A stretch of 11,201 nt of DNA from Immundisolibacter sp. (GTDB lineage Bacteria > Pseudomonadota > Gammaproteobacteria > Immundisolibacterales > Immundisolibacteraceae): NCBI RefSeq assembly GCF_041601295.1, contig NZ_JBFIII010000096.1:1-11201 (forward strand), in the 5' to 3' direction. Position numbers and translations under genes: made by a program. The stretch's first letter is position 1. Each line of letters opens with the position of its first letter. Of the stretch, positions 1-6,938 are shown one piece after another. The notes under the pieces were generated by a model. It did not search any database. It was given only the letters and a program-made list of their open reading frames with translations, and was not told the DNA's origin.

Positions 1-48
1 CCCCTGGCCGCGCCGGTGCAGTTCGCATATGAGGCACAGCGTGAATAG
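1..48 (+). CDS. C-terminal end of an upstream gene (possibly purN)
   Basis: The window opens inside a reading frame in phase 1 that runs 15 codons to a TAG at 46-48. The visible tail reads PLAAPVQFAYEAQRE. It is too short to identify by itself. DUF3108 genes in gammaproteobacteria often sit directly after purN (phosphoribosylglycinamide formyltransferase), and a proline/alanine-rich tail would fit the end of such a protein, but this is inference from context. The frame overlaps the start of the following DUF3108 gene by 20 bp (or 8 bp if that gene uses the GTG at 41), which indicates co-transcription. Confidence 0.35.
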   Translation, partial: PLAAPVQFAYEAQRE

Positions 49-766
49 TTGGCGAGTGTTGGGCGCATGCATCGCGCTGCTGGTCGCAACTCAAGCGCGG
101 GCCGAGTTGCCGAACGAGTGGCAGGCGACTTACGCCGTGCGCCAGGGCGCCATCGACGGCGGCGAAGCCGTGCAAAGCTACCAGGCCAAGGATGGACGTT
201 ACCGATTGCAGCTCGACGTCACGCCCGGTGGCGTGGTGGCGCTGTTCACCCAGGAAACCTTTCATGACCTGAGTGAGGGTGAGGTAACCCGCGACGGCTG
301 GCGCCCGCAGGTGTTTCACCACCTGCGCAGTGGCGGGCGCAAGCGGCGGGACCACGAGTTCGTGTTCGACTGGCAGGCCGGCCGAGTTACAGAGCGCCAG
401 GGTGATCGCGAACCGGCAACGCTGTTGCCGGGCACGCTGGACGAATTGATTTACATAGAGGCGCTGCGCCGGAGCCTGGCCGAGCGCGCCACCAGTTTGG
501 TACTGCCGGTGTTGTACGGCTCGGATGGCGAAATACGCGAATATCGCCTGCAAACCGTCGGCGAGGAGGAGGTCAGCACCCCCGCCGGTCGCTTTCGCGC
601 CGTCAAGGTCGAGCGCACACAAACCGGCGGCAAATACACCGTCACCCTGTGGTGCGCACCGCAGCTGGATTACTTCCCAGTGCGCATCGACCGTCACAAA
701 CGCGGCCGGGCGCAGGGCACTCTGCTGCTGAAAAAATACAGCGGCGGCAGCCGCCACGCACCGTGA
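29..766 (+). CDS. DUF3108 domain protein, exported
   Basis: This encodes a 245-residue protein. It has an N-terminal signal peptide: a short basic segment, a hydrophobic core (about residues 10-20, LGACIALLVATQ) and an ARA-like cleavage site near residue 25. The mature part is beta-rich and matches the DUF3108 pattern: an opening 'W.A.Y.V' strand, a central 'LLPGTLDELIYIEALRR' segment near residues 131-147, a 'V.TPAGRFRAVKVER' strand near 180-195 and a closing 'LWCAPQLDYFPVRI' strand near 206-219. Function is unknown; the family is periplasmic and lipid-binding roles have been suggested by fold only. The ATG at 29 has no clear Shine-Dalgarno. A GTG at 41, six bases after GAGG (31-34), would give a typical shorter signal peptide and may be the true start. 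It overlaps the upstream frame, which implies an operon. Confidence 0.85.
   Translation: MRHSVNSWRVLGACIALLVATQARAELPNEWQATYAVRQGAIDGGEAVQSYQAKDGRYRLQLDVTPGGVVALFTQETFHDLSEGEVTRDGWRPQVFHHLRSGGRKRRDHEFVFDWQAGRVTERQGDREPATLLPGTLDELIYIEALRRSLAERATSLVLPVLYGSDGEIREYRLQTVGEEEVSTPAGRFRAVKVERTQTGGKYTVTLWCAPQLDYFPVRIDRHKRGRAQGTLLLKKYSGGSRHAP
31..34 (+). promoter_or_regulatory. Possible ribosome binding site for an alternative GTG start at 41
   Basis: GAGG lies 6 nt before an in-frame GTG (41-43). The ATG at 29 has no comparable site, so this RBS favours the GTG as start of the DUF3108 gene. The signal peptide is intact with either choice. Confidence 0.4.
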
Positions 767-826
767 GCGGCGGCGCCACGTAAGCGATGAGCTGTTTCTG
801 AACGGATATGTCGATAGTTTCGCCAA

Positions 827-831
827 AGGAG
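827..831 (+). promoter_or_regulatory. Ribosome binding site that fixes the lipoprotein start
   Basis: AGGAG is followed by a 6-nt spacer and ATG at 838. This makes 838 a much better start than the upstream in-frame ATG at 808, which has no such site and would place ten extra residues before the lipoprotein signal. Confidence 0.75.
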
Positions 832-837
832 TTTGTC

Positions 838-1407
838 ATGCGCAGATCAGCGATCGATTTGAGAATTGTCTTGCTCGCCTTGGTCGCCACGCTTCCCGCG
901 TGCACGGACCAGCGAAACGCGGCCGCGGATGAGCCCACCGAACAAGCTGCCCCCGCCACCCTGTCCGGTCCTGATGCGCTTGCCCTGCCCAGTGCTTCAC
1001 CGGTGGAAAAAAAGCCCGCCACCCGGGCAGTTGCCGCTCCGACGGCCATGCCGCCGGCAGCACCCGCGCCGATGTGCGCCGACTGCGGCGTGGTGACGCG
1101 GATCCAAAGCTATCGCATGGAAGGCCAGGGCAGCGGAGTTGGCGCCGTGGCAGGTGCCGTGGTGGGTGGTTTGCTCGGCAACCAGGTAGGGGGTGGCAGC
1201 GGCAAAAAGATCGCCACCGTCGCGGGCGCCGCCGGGGGCGCATATGCGGGCCATGAAATCGAGAAACGCCAGCGCGCGGGCACCGCCTACCAGGTCGAAG
1301 TGCGGATGGAGAACGGCAATACCGTGACTCTCGATTACGCCAACCCGCCGGCCCTGAGCGAAGGTCAGAAAGTCCGCGTCAGTGGCGGTGTGGCGGTGCC
1401 GCAGTAG
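838..1407 (+). CDS. Glycine-zipper (2TM) outer-membrane lipoprotein
   Basis: This encodes a 189-residue protein starting at the ATG downstream of AGGAG. Residues 1-21 form a lipoprotein signal peptide ending in LPA-Cys22, an acceptable lipobox although Pro at -2 is not the commonest residue. Residues 23-78 are low-complexity and rich in Ala and Pro, probably a flexible periplasmic spacer. A CADC pair (Cys80, Cys83) precedes a glycine-zipper region (about 97-140) with alternating Gly/Ala every three to four residues, typical of the Gly-zipper 2TM/SlyB-YcfJ group, then a short beta-rich C-terminus (148-189). Family members are outer-membrane lipoproteins linked to envelope integrity; the exact role here is unknown. 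The gene is separated by 71 bp from the DUF3108 gene and may share its transcript or have its own promoter. I see no confident promoter in the gap. Confidence 0.85.
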   Translation: MRRSAIDLRIVLLALVATLPACTDQRNAAADEPTEQAAPATLSGPDALALPSASPVEKKPATRAVAAPTAMPPAAPAPMCADCGVVTRIQSYRMEGQGSGVGAVAGAVVGGLLGNQVGGGSGKKIATVAGAAGGAYAGHEIEKRQRAGTAYQVEVRMENGNTVTLDYANPPALSEGQKVRVSGGVAVPQ

Positions 1408-1439
1408 GCGTGTTTCCGGCATCATCCGGCGATGACCCG

Positions 1440-1457
1440 GCGAGGGGTTCCCCCCGC
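1440..1457 (+). terminator. Weak GC hairpin between lipoprotein and HDO genes
   Basis: The stretch GCGAGGGGTTCCCCCCGC can fold into a 7-bp stem with one A/C mismatch and a tight 4-nt loop. There is no immediate T run; the only T4 lies about 10 nt further on. It could be a weak terminator or transcript-end structure after the lipoprotein gene. The rest of the 85-bp gap (1408-1492) shows only the Shine-Dalgarno of the next gene. Confidence 0.2.
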
Positions 1458-1492
1458 ACTTAGACGTTTTGACGACCAAACCGGGAGCGACC

Positions 1493-2197
1493 ATGAGTAG
1501 TACAACCCATCTGGCGGATATTGCCGCCACGGCCCTGGAGGCGGCCAAAACCTGGCCGTGGGTACTGGCACCGCTGACGCGCGCGCGCGGGCAGGCCTAT
1601 GTCCTGCAACACGTGCTGCGGAACCGGTTTTTCAGCTCCGTAATGCGCCCGGCATGGATGAGCCGCTGCCCGGACCAGGGCATTGTGCGCCGCACCATTT
1701 CGCAGATGGGCGAAGAATTGGTTTATGACCCCGCCATCAAGGCGGCGCACACCAAGATTTTGTGGGAGATGGGCCGCAACATCGGCCTCAGCGATGCACA
1801 GATGAACGTGACGCAGCCGGAAACCGAAACGGCCGCGTCACTGGCACTACTGGAGCACTTGGCGCGTGACTGGCACTGGACCGTTGGCTGGCTTGGTTCG
1901 TCCATCGACGAGTTTGTGCTTACCGCCCTGCCGGGGCACAACTTCCACCCCGACCGGTGGAAGGAGTGCCTGGGCTTGAGCGAGGAACAGGTTTTCTTCT
2001 TCCGCTATCACTTGTCGGCGGACCTTGAGCACGCTGGCGTCAAGGTGTGGCGGCCCATGGAACCGTGGTTGAACGCCGAAGTTGAGACGCAGATCCGGCG
2101 AGGGTTGCCGCTGGTACTCGAGGCCCAGCGACTGTTCTATATGGGTGTGGAGCGTCTGGCAACGCGCCTGGAGGGGGGTGAGGTTCCACCGGGCTGA
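1493..2197 (+). CDS. Heme-oxygenase-like diiron oxidase (PqqC/TenA-fold, HDO superfamily)
   Basis: This encodes a 234-residue, all-helical protein. The start is the ATG preceded by GGGAG with a 5-nt spacer; a TTG eight codons upstream is also open. The signature supports the iron-containing HDO branch of the TenA/PqqC fold. One segment has a Glu pair (74-75), Asp79-Pro and His86 ahead of an amphipathic helix, a central helix carries Glu140 (IDEFV), and the last motif is His173-x3-Asp177-x2-His180 (HLSADLEH). The last spacing equals that described for CADD-type diiron sites (His, Asp, His). Family members perform varied oxidations such as N-oxygenation, decarboxylative desaturation and C-C cleavage, so the substrate cannot be predicted. 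The first carboxylate ligand is uncertain: Glu74, Glu75 or Asp79. The gene lies 91 bp upstream of a Rieske oxygenase on the same strand, suggesting but not proving a shared pathway. Confidence 0.75.
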   Translation: MSSTTHLADIAATALEAAKTWPWVLAPLTRARGQAYVLQHVLRNRFFSSVMRPAWMSRCPDQGIVRRTISQMGEELVYDPAIKAAHTKILWEMGRNIGLSDAQMNVTQPETETAASLALLEHLARDWHWTVGWLGSSIDEFVLTALPGHNFHPDRWKECLGLSEEQVFFFRYHLSADLEHAGVKVWRPMEPWLNAEVETQIRRGLPLVLEAQRLFYMGVERLATRLEGGEVPPG

Positions 2198-2275
2198 GGG
2201 CCGCCACCCGGAGTCAGCCCGCTGGCCCAGCCTTCGGAACACACCGGCAGTTATGATGGAAGCTCGGTCGCATGG

Positions 2276-2280
2276 GGAGG
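2276..2280 (+). promoter_or_regulatory. Ribosome binding site of the frameshifted Rieske gene
   Basis: GGAGG, within GGGGAGGAA, precedes the ATG at 2289 by 8 nt. It is the strongest site here and decides the start over the upstream in-frame ATGs near 2250. A good RBS on a broken gene suggests the lesion is recent or is a sequence error. Confidence 0.65.
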
Positions 2281-2288
2281 AACAGAGC

Positions 2289-3513
2289 ATGGGAAACCCG
2301 CAAGCCGATCCGCGCCGGGGAAATACCGTGACTTCTTCAGGCGCCGCGCCGATTCCCCTGGAGGTCAATACCTCCGCCGCCTATTTCGAGCGCGAGCGGG
2401 AACACATCTTTCGCCGCCACTGGCTGAACGTGGGTCACACCTCCGAGGTCCCGAACCCCGGCGACTATGTGCTCAAGCGCCTGCCCACGCTGGGGGGTCG
2501 AGGTGATCCTGGTGCGTGGCCAAGACGGTGAGCTTCGTGCCTTCTACAACATCTGCACCCACCGCGGGAACAAGGTGGTGCGCGAGCAGCCCGCCGGCAA
2601 TGCCAGTGGCTTCAGCTGCAACTTCCATGGCTGGACCTACGACCTGGAAGGCCGCCTGCGGCATCTGCCGGATGCGCCCGAGTTTCCTGGCCTGGACCCT
2701 TGCGATCTTGGCCTGCGCGGCCTCGCGGTCGGTGTGTGGGAGAACTTCGTATTCGTCCACCCGGCCGGCAACCCGCCGCCGGTGTCACTTGACGACTGGC
2801 TGGGAGAGGTGAAAGCCGCACTGGTCGGCGGCCCCTTGTCCAAGCTCCAGCCAAGCGCCATTTTCCGCGCCACGGTCAAGGTCAACTGGAAGGTTTTCCA
2901 CGATGCCTTCTCCGAGGGCTACCACGTGGCGACCATCCACCGCCGCTCGGTGGCCGATGCCTTCATCAGCAAGGACAATCCCTACTGTCATCTTGCTGCG
3001 GTACGCCTGTACCGTCATCACCATATCGCCTCCATCGTCGGAGGCAATCCCGACCATCGTCCGACACGCGCCGAACAACTGGTGGCGCGCTACGGCGGGA
3101 GCAAGTACGGCGTATCCAGCGTCGATCTGTTCGACCAGCTGCCCGCCGGCCTGAACCCGGAGCGTCAGCCCGCCTGGGCCTTAGACATCGTGGAGGTGTT
3201 TCCGGGATTCGCCGCGCACGTCGGCGTGGACTACTGCTACACGTACAACTTCTGGCCCACCGCGCCGGACCGCACAGAGTGGGAGATGCGTCTGTACCAG
3301 ATGCCGGCGCGCAACCTGGGCGAGGTCATCGCGCGCCAATACACGGCGGTGGTGCTGCGCGACACCGTGCGCGAAGATGTGAACACCACCGAGGCCACGC
3401 AGCAGAACCTGATGTCCGGCTTCATCCAGCATCTGCCGCTGGGTTTGCAGGAAGTGCTGCTGCGCCACCGCTATGACGTTGTGGATGCCTGCGTGCGGGG
3501 TGCCAATGCCTGA
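2289..3513 (+). pseudogene. Rieske non-heme iron oxygenase alpha subunit, frameshifted
   Basis: Two overlapping frames together encode one about 407-residue Rieske oxygenase. Frame A runs from ATG 2289 to about residue 68 (YVLKRLPTL). Frame B resumes at 2494 with GVEVILVRGQDG. The break falls in a G6 run (2492-2497); removing one G restores a continuous protein with no missing residues. The Rieske [2Fe-2S] motif is Cys89-x-His91-x18-Cys110-x2-His113. The mononuclear iron site is Glu209-x2-His212-x4-His217 with Asp363 (EDVNTTEATQ) as likely third ligand. The inter-subunit bridging position is Glu209 rather than the Asp found in naphthalene dioxygenase, as described for carnitine-monooxygenase-type enzymes. 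The substrate is unknown. It would need an electron-transfer partner, which is not in the window. Its end overlaps the next gene. As written the gene is broken at codon 68; a sequencing error in the homopolymer is at least as likely as true inactivation. Confidence 0.85.
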
Positions 3514-3841
3514 GGTGCAGGCATTGCCGTGCGGCTTCGAAACGCTGGAGCCTTTTGTCAGCGCCTGGGCGTTGCCGACCATGCAGGAGCGTAACGCCCG
3601 CCGCGTGGCGATGCCCATGGACCAGATCCGGGCGTTCTATGACGCCATCGCGCCACACATGGAGCCGCTGCTCGATCGCTTCAGCGCACTGTCCGTGGAC
3701 CATGCCATGAGCCCCGCCGAGGAGAGGCTGTTTTATCTGGGCCAGGCATTCATGGAAGTGGCAATGGCGATGGAATACTTTGGCGAGCCGGATGTACCCG
3801 ACGGCTTCGACCGCGCACGCTGGCAGATCGTCAAGGGTTGA
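3506..3841 (+). CDS. Small conserved-looking helical protein next to the Rieske oxygenase
   Basis: This encodes a 111-residue protein. The ATG at 3506 overlaps the Rieske stop codon (TGA 3511-3513) by 8 bp and has GGGG about 5 nt upstream, so translation is probably coupled. An upstream in-frame ATG (3473) lies deep in the Rieske gene and is unlikely. The protein has no signal peptide or membrane segment. It starts with an LEPFVSAWALPT segment (about 14-25), continues with amphipathic helices (about 34-55 and 62-90) and ends in a GEPDVPDGFDRARW motif (about 92-105). The pattern resembles small proteins found beside Rieske oxygenases in other aromatic degraders, but I cannot assign a named family. 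It lacks the compact beta/alpha pattern of ring-hydroxylating beta subunits. A role as accessory or assembly factor of the Rieske enzyme is inference from coupling alone. Confidence 0.7.
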   Translation: MPEVQALPCGFETLEPFVSAWALPTMQERNARRVAMPMDQIRAFYDAIAPHMEPLLDRFSALSVDHAMSPAEERLFYLGQAFMEVAMAMEYFGEPDVPDGFDRARWQIVKG

Positions 3842-3853
3842 GGCCCTGTTGTT

Positions 3854-3900
3854 GCGCCCCCGCGCGGGCATGAGAAACAGCCCCCGGTTGCCCGGGCTTT
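3854..3900. terminator. Possible bidirectional terminator between convergent genes
   Basis: The convergent gap (3842-3936) contains two GC-rich hairpins. The first is GCCC...GGGC (3856-3869). The second is AGCCC (3879-3883) pairing with GGGCT (3894-3898), flanked by GAAAC on the left and TTT on the right, so each strand has a short U-rich tail. An outer GTTGC/GCAAC pairing (3887-3908) is an alternative fold. T runs are short, so intrinsic termination would be modest. Confidence 0.4.
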
Positions 3901-3936
3901 GCGGCAACGCGGCGCCTGGCACGGCAAGCAGCTGAC

Positions 3937-5829
3937 TCAGCGCACGGAGCGATGAAAGCGCGTAATGCCCCGCAGCAGTGTGCGCAGATCCGCCACATGG
4001 GCCGCACGCACTGATCCCGCATTCGGCAGCCGGCTGTCGTTTGGCGCAAAGATGCCCGCGTCCGAAAGTCCCGTGCTGCGCAATGGGTAGACGGCTTTGT
4101 AGTCGGGCCCGATCCAGGCCACGCTCGACCAGTCCGAAACTACCGTCGTAGTACGGGCTGGACCCGCGCCCAGCAGGTCGCTGCCCAGCGACAAATCGGC
4201 CGGGTCGTTTCGCACACCCAGGCGCGCCAGCAACGTGGCCGGCAGGTCCAGATGACTGCTCATGCTGCTCACACGACCCGGTGCAACACCCGGCATGCGC
4301 AGCACCAGGGGCGTGCGGACCTGTTCTTCAACAAAGCTGGAGTTGTGGCCCCAACGGCCCTTTTCCATGAACTCCTCGCCGTGATCGCCGGTAACCACGA
4401 CGATGGTGTTGTCGAGCAGGCCCTGCGCGGACAGGGCGGAAAATACGCGCCCGAACTGGCTATCGAGGTGGTTGCAGGCGTTCAGGTAGCGGTTGCGAAT
4501 CAACTCGATGTCGCGCGTCAGCGACATGGTCGCGTAGTTGAAATCCTCCAGGTAAGGCTTGCGGATAGCGTTTACCGGGGGAAAGTAATAGCGGGCGTGC
4601 GGCGACTCGAAAAACATGAATGCCATGAACGGCCGGCGGTCGGGCGCCGAAGATGCCTGCCTGATAAACCCCAGCAGGCTGTCGACGTTGCTGCGATCAC
4701 GCTCCCAGCCCTGACCGGTCGCCTGATCGTGCAGTACATCGGCAGGTAGGCCGGCAAATACCGTGCGGCTGAATTCAGGGTAGCTGAAGCGCGCGCTACT
4801 CCAGGCCTCGATGCGGTAGTCCAGACGCTGTAGAACATCCATCAGCACCGGCTGCTGGTGGGCAGCCAGCATCGGAAACCAGTCGCTGCCGTACAGCCCG
4901 TAGAACATTCCAAACAGCCCCATACGGGTACCGTTGCCGCTGCTGTAGTGCTGATCGAAGCGCAGTCCGGTCCGGGCAAACGCGCTGGTCGCTGGCATCA
5001 CGTTTTCATCAAGTGCGTCCGCGCGCAGCGACTCCGCCACCAGCCAGACGATATTCGGTAACCGGGGTGGCGGGGTCAGTTGCAGTGGCACCCGCGGATA
5101 GGCCAGCGCGCTTGTGGCTGCGCGTACGCTGCCGGCATGTCGTGCCGAAAATGTGAAGCCAAGCGCCTGCGCCGCGTGCCGGAATGTGGTCGGCTGATAA
5201 AACGGTATTGCGTTGGCGGCCTTGAGCACACTGCTACGCCCGGTGAAATGACTGACACCGTAAACCAGGCGCTCGCCCACGGCGCATATCAACAACACGC
5301 CGACCACAGTGCTCACGCGAAATAAGCGCTGCGCTGCACCGGTCGCGCGGCGCAGGGTCAGGCCTAGAAGGACGGCGTTGGCAGCCAAAACGACCAGCGC
5401 CGCCGCCATCACCATGAGCCAGGCGCTGGCGTCAGCGCCGAGCGATTCCAGCCCGCCAGGTGTGGTAACCAGGTTCCAGACGAAACCGTTCAGGTGAAAC
5501 CCGTAGAGCTGGAAGACCAATAGGTCCAGCAACAGCCCAAGCTGGACGGCGCTGGACCACAGAACAATCAGCGTGAAGCTCAACGCATGGGCGGCGCGGG
5601 AGCCAAGTGGCCGCTTCGCGGCCGCGCCAAACAAGGGAGCCAGCACTAAAGGGAGCAGGAACAAACCGGCGTAGTTCAGCGCGGCCGCGATAAAAAAAGC
5701 GCTTACCAACGGCCCGGACAGATGTGCATCCCAGGCGTGCGCCAACAAGAGCAACAGCACCACTGCCCAGCTGATAGCCCAGTAGGAAAAAGGCAGGAAG
5801 GTGGCCTGGGATCGGGACAACGGATGCAC
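3937..5829 (-). CDS. YejM/PbgA-like inner-membrane sulfatase-fold protein
   Basis: This encodes about 630 residues if started at GTG 5829; TTG at 5820 is an alternative, and neither has a clear Shine-Dalgarno. Upstream codons in the same open frame do not look like protein and run into the EamA gene. The N-terminal 190 residues hold five hydrophobic segments (about 15-33, 42-68, 82-109, 137-159, 172-191). The alkaline-phosphatase/sulfatase-fold domain begins near residue 258 with NIVWLVAESLRAD (Glu266 as metal ligand). It has the catalytic-type Thr301 in SSGNGTRMGLFGMFYG, the TGDHGEEF metal motif (Asp482, His483) and His495 in GRWGHNSSF. The layout matches YejM/PbgA and LTA-synthase-like proteins. 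Family roles include control of lipopolysaccharide synthesis (YejM) and phosphoglycerol transfer (LtaS). All metal-site residues look intact here, so an active hydrolase or transferase is possible. It is separated by 148 bp from the EamA gene and is probably not part of the catabolic operon. Confidence 0.8.
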   Translation of the reverse strand: MHPLSRSQATFLPFSYWAISWAVVLLLLLAHAWDAHLSGPLVSAFFIAAALNYAGLFLLPLVLAPLFGAAAKRPLGSRAAHALSFTLIVLWSSAVQLGLLLDLLVFQLYGFHLNGFVWNLVTTPGGLESLGADASAWLMVMAAALVVLAANAVLLGLTLRRATGAAQRLFRVSTVVGVLLICAVGERLVYGVSHFTGRSSVLKAANAIPFYQPTTFRHAAQALGFTFSARHAGSVRAATSALAYPRVPLQLTPPPRLPNIVWLVAESLRADALDENVMPATSAFARTGLRFDQHYSSGNGTRMGLFGMFYGLYGSDWFPMLAAHQQPVLMDVLQRLDYRIEAWSSARFSYPEFSRTVFAGLPADVLHDQATGQGWERDRSNVDSLLGFIRQASSAPDRRPFMAFMFFESPHARYYFPPVNAIRKPYLEDFNYATMSLTRDIELIRNRYLNACNHLDSQFGRVFSALSAQGLLDNTIVVVTGDHGEEFMEKGRWGHNSSFVEEQVRTPLVLRMPGVAPGRVSSMSSHLDLPATLLARLGVRNDPADLSLGSDLLGAGPARTTTVVSDWSSVAWIGPDYKAVYPLRSTGLSDAGIFAPNDSRLPNAGSVRAAHVADLRTLLRGITRFHRSVR

Positions 5830-5977
5830 TCGGGAACGACTGGTGGCGGCGCGTATTACGAACGGTACGCCGCAACAGGTTAAGACTCCGTCAAGCGCAC
5901 GGCCCCTCCGATGCCAAGGGCCACAGGGCACCGCTTGGTGAAACCGCGGCGAGGCGGAGACATGCGTCGCCGAGACA
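5830..5977. other. Intergenic gap upstream of the YejM-like gene
   Basis: This is 148 bp between the EamA stop and the sulfatase-fold start. On the minus strand it contains TTGACG (5894-5889) and TAATAC (5858-5853), but they are about 31 bp apart and do not form a standard promoter pair. No hairpin with a T run is evident. If the YejM-like gene starts further upstream than 5829, part of this gap would be coding. Confidence 0.4.
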
Positions 5978-6931
5978 TCACCCAGACGGGCCGGCGACCG
6001 AGTCTCCAGGCGCAGGCGAAGATGGCGGCTGGATGCTTCGTTTCCCGCGCTCGCCAAGGGACGTCGCGGCCACGCTCGCCACAATCATCGCCAGACCGGT
6101 CGCGTTGCCGGGCGTGATCGTCTCTCCCAGGGCCAACGCCGACAGCAGCAGGCCAACCACCGGCACCGCGAGCAGTCCCATCGAGGCCGTAATCGCCGGC
6201 AGCGCCCGACTGATTACGACGAACGCCCATAGGCCCAGCGCAGTTGCCAATGGCCCGTTGTAGGCAATCACCCAAAAAAGTTCCTGGTCCCACGCGACCT
6301 GGGCATCCGGCTCCAGCAGCAGTGCCAGCGGCAAGACCACGACCGTCGCGACCAGGAACTGCCACGGTGCGAGCGACAGGGGCGATGCGCCCCAGGTACG
6401 GCCACGGATATGCAGCATCACCAGCCCGCCAATCCCGGCAGCTCCCAGAATCAGGCCGTTGCCGAGCAATACCGTGCTGTCACTCCAATCGAACGAGGCA
6501 GGATTGAACAGCACCATCAGGCCAGCGATTCCGCACAGGAAACCGATGCCCTTCCAGCCGTTCAGGCGCTCGCCCAGCAACAGAATGGCACCGGGCACCA
6601 CCCACACCGGCATCGTGTAGGCAAGGATGGAGGAGCGCCCCGCCGGGACGTACTGCATGCCATAGGTCAGCATGGCGACATAAACGCCCATTTGCAGAAT
6701 CCCCGCGCTGACCAGAAAAGGCCAATCACGCCGCACGGGCAGGCGCAGTTCTTTCAGGGCCCATGCGACCACGAACATGGTGACCACACAGGTCAGCATG
6801 CGCAGGGCCGCAAACGTGAACGGTGGCGAATGCTGCAGACCGATTTTCATCACCGGCCAATTGCCGCCCCACAGCAGGACCAGCACGCCGAGCAGCAACC
6901 ACGCCCGACGGTCCGAGACCGACGTACTCAC
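5978..6931 (-). CDS. EamA-family (DMT superfamily) transporter
   Basis: This encodes a 317-residue membrane protein with about ten hydrophobic helices arranged as two EamA repeats. The first begins with WLLLGVLVLLWGGNWPVMKIGL, the usual opening of the family, and contains the PVWVVPGAILLLGERL segment at its end. The second covers roughly residues 150-300 and ends with GLLLSALALGETITPG. Members of the family move metabolites across the inner membrane, many as exporters; the substrate is unknown. GTG at 6931 gives a typical MSTSVSDRRAW start 7 bp after the preceding stop. GTG at 6964 is also open and would overlap the upstream gene by 26 bp; neither has a strong ribosome binding site. Position as the last gene of the extradiol operon suggests transport of a pathway substrate or intermediate. 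Confidence 0.85.
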   Translation of the reverse strand: MSTSVSDRRAWLLLGVLVLLWGGNWPVMKIGLQHSPPFTFAALRMLTCVVTMFVVAWALKELRLPVRRDWPFLVSAGILQMGVYVAMLTYGMQYVPAGRSSILAYTMPVWVVPGAILLLGERLNGWKGIGFLCGIAGLMVLFNPASFDWSDSTVLLGNGLILGAAGIGGLVMLHIRGRTWGASPLSLAPWQFLVATVVVLPLALLLEPDAQVAWDQELFWVIAYNGPLATALGLWAFVVISRALPAITASMGLLAVPVVGLLLSALALGETITPGNATGLAMIVASVAATSLGERGKRSIQPPSSPAPGDSVAGPSG

Positions 6932-6938
6932 ATTACGG

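Noticed and set aside
738..758. Hairpin GCGGC-GGCA-GCCGC near the end of the DUF3108 gene as a terminator
   Set aside because: It lies inside the coding sequence and has no following T run. Such stems arise often from Gly/Ala/Ser/Arg codons in GC-rich DNA.
5853..5894. TTGACG and TAATAC as a minus-strand promoter for the YejM-like gene
   Set aside because: The two hexamers are about 31 bp apart, far from the usual 16-18, and neither pairs with another good hexamer at normal spacing.
5830..6084. N-terminal extension of the YejM-like frame up to 6084
   Set aside because: The extension overlaps the EamA 3' end by over 100 bp, and its translation is Arg/Pro-rich with no membrane or signal character.
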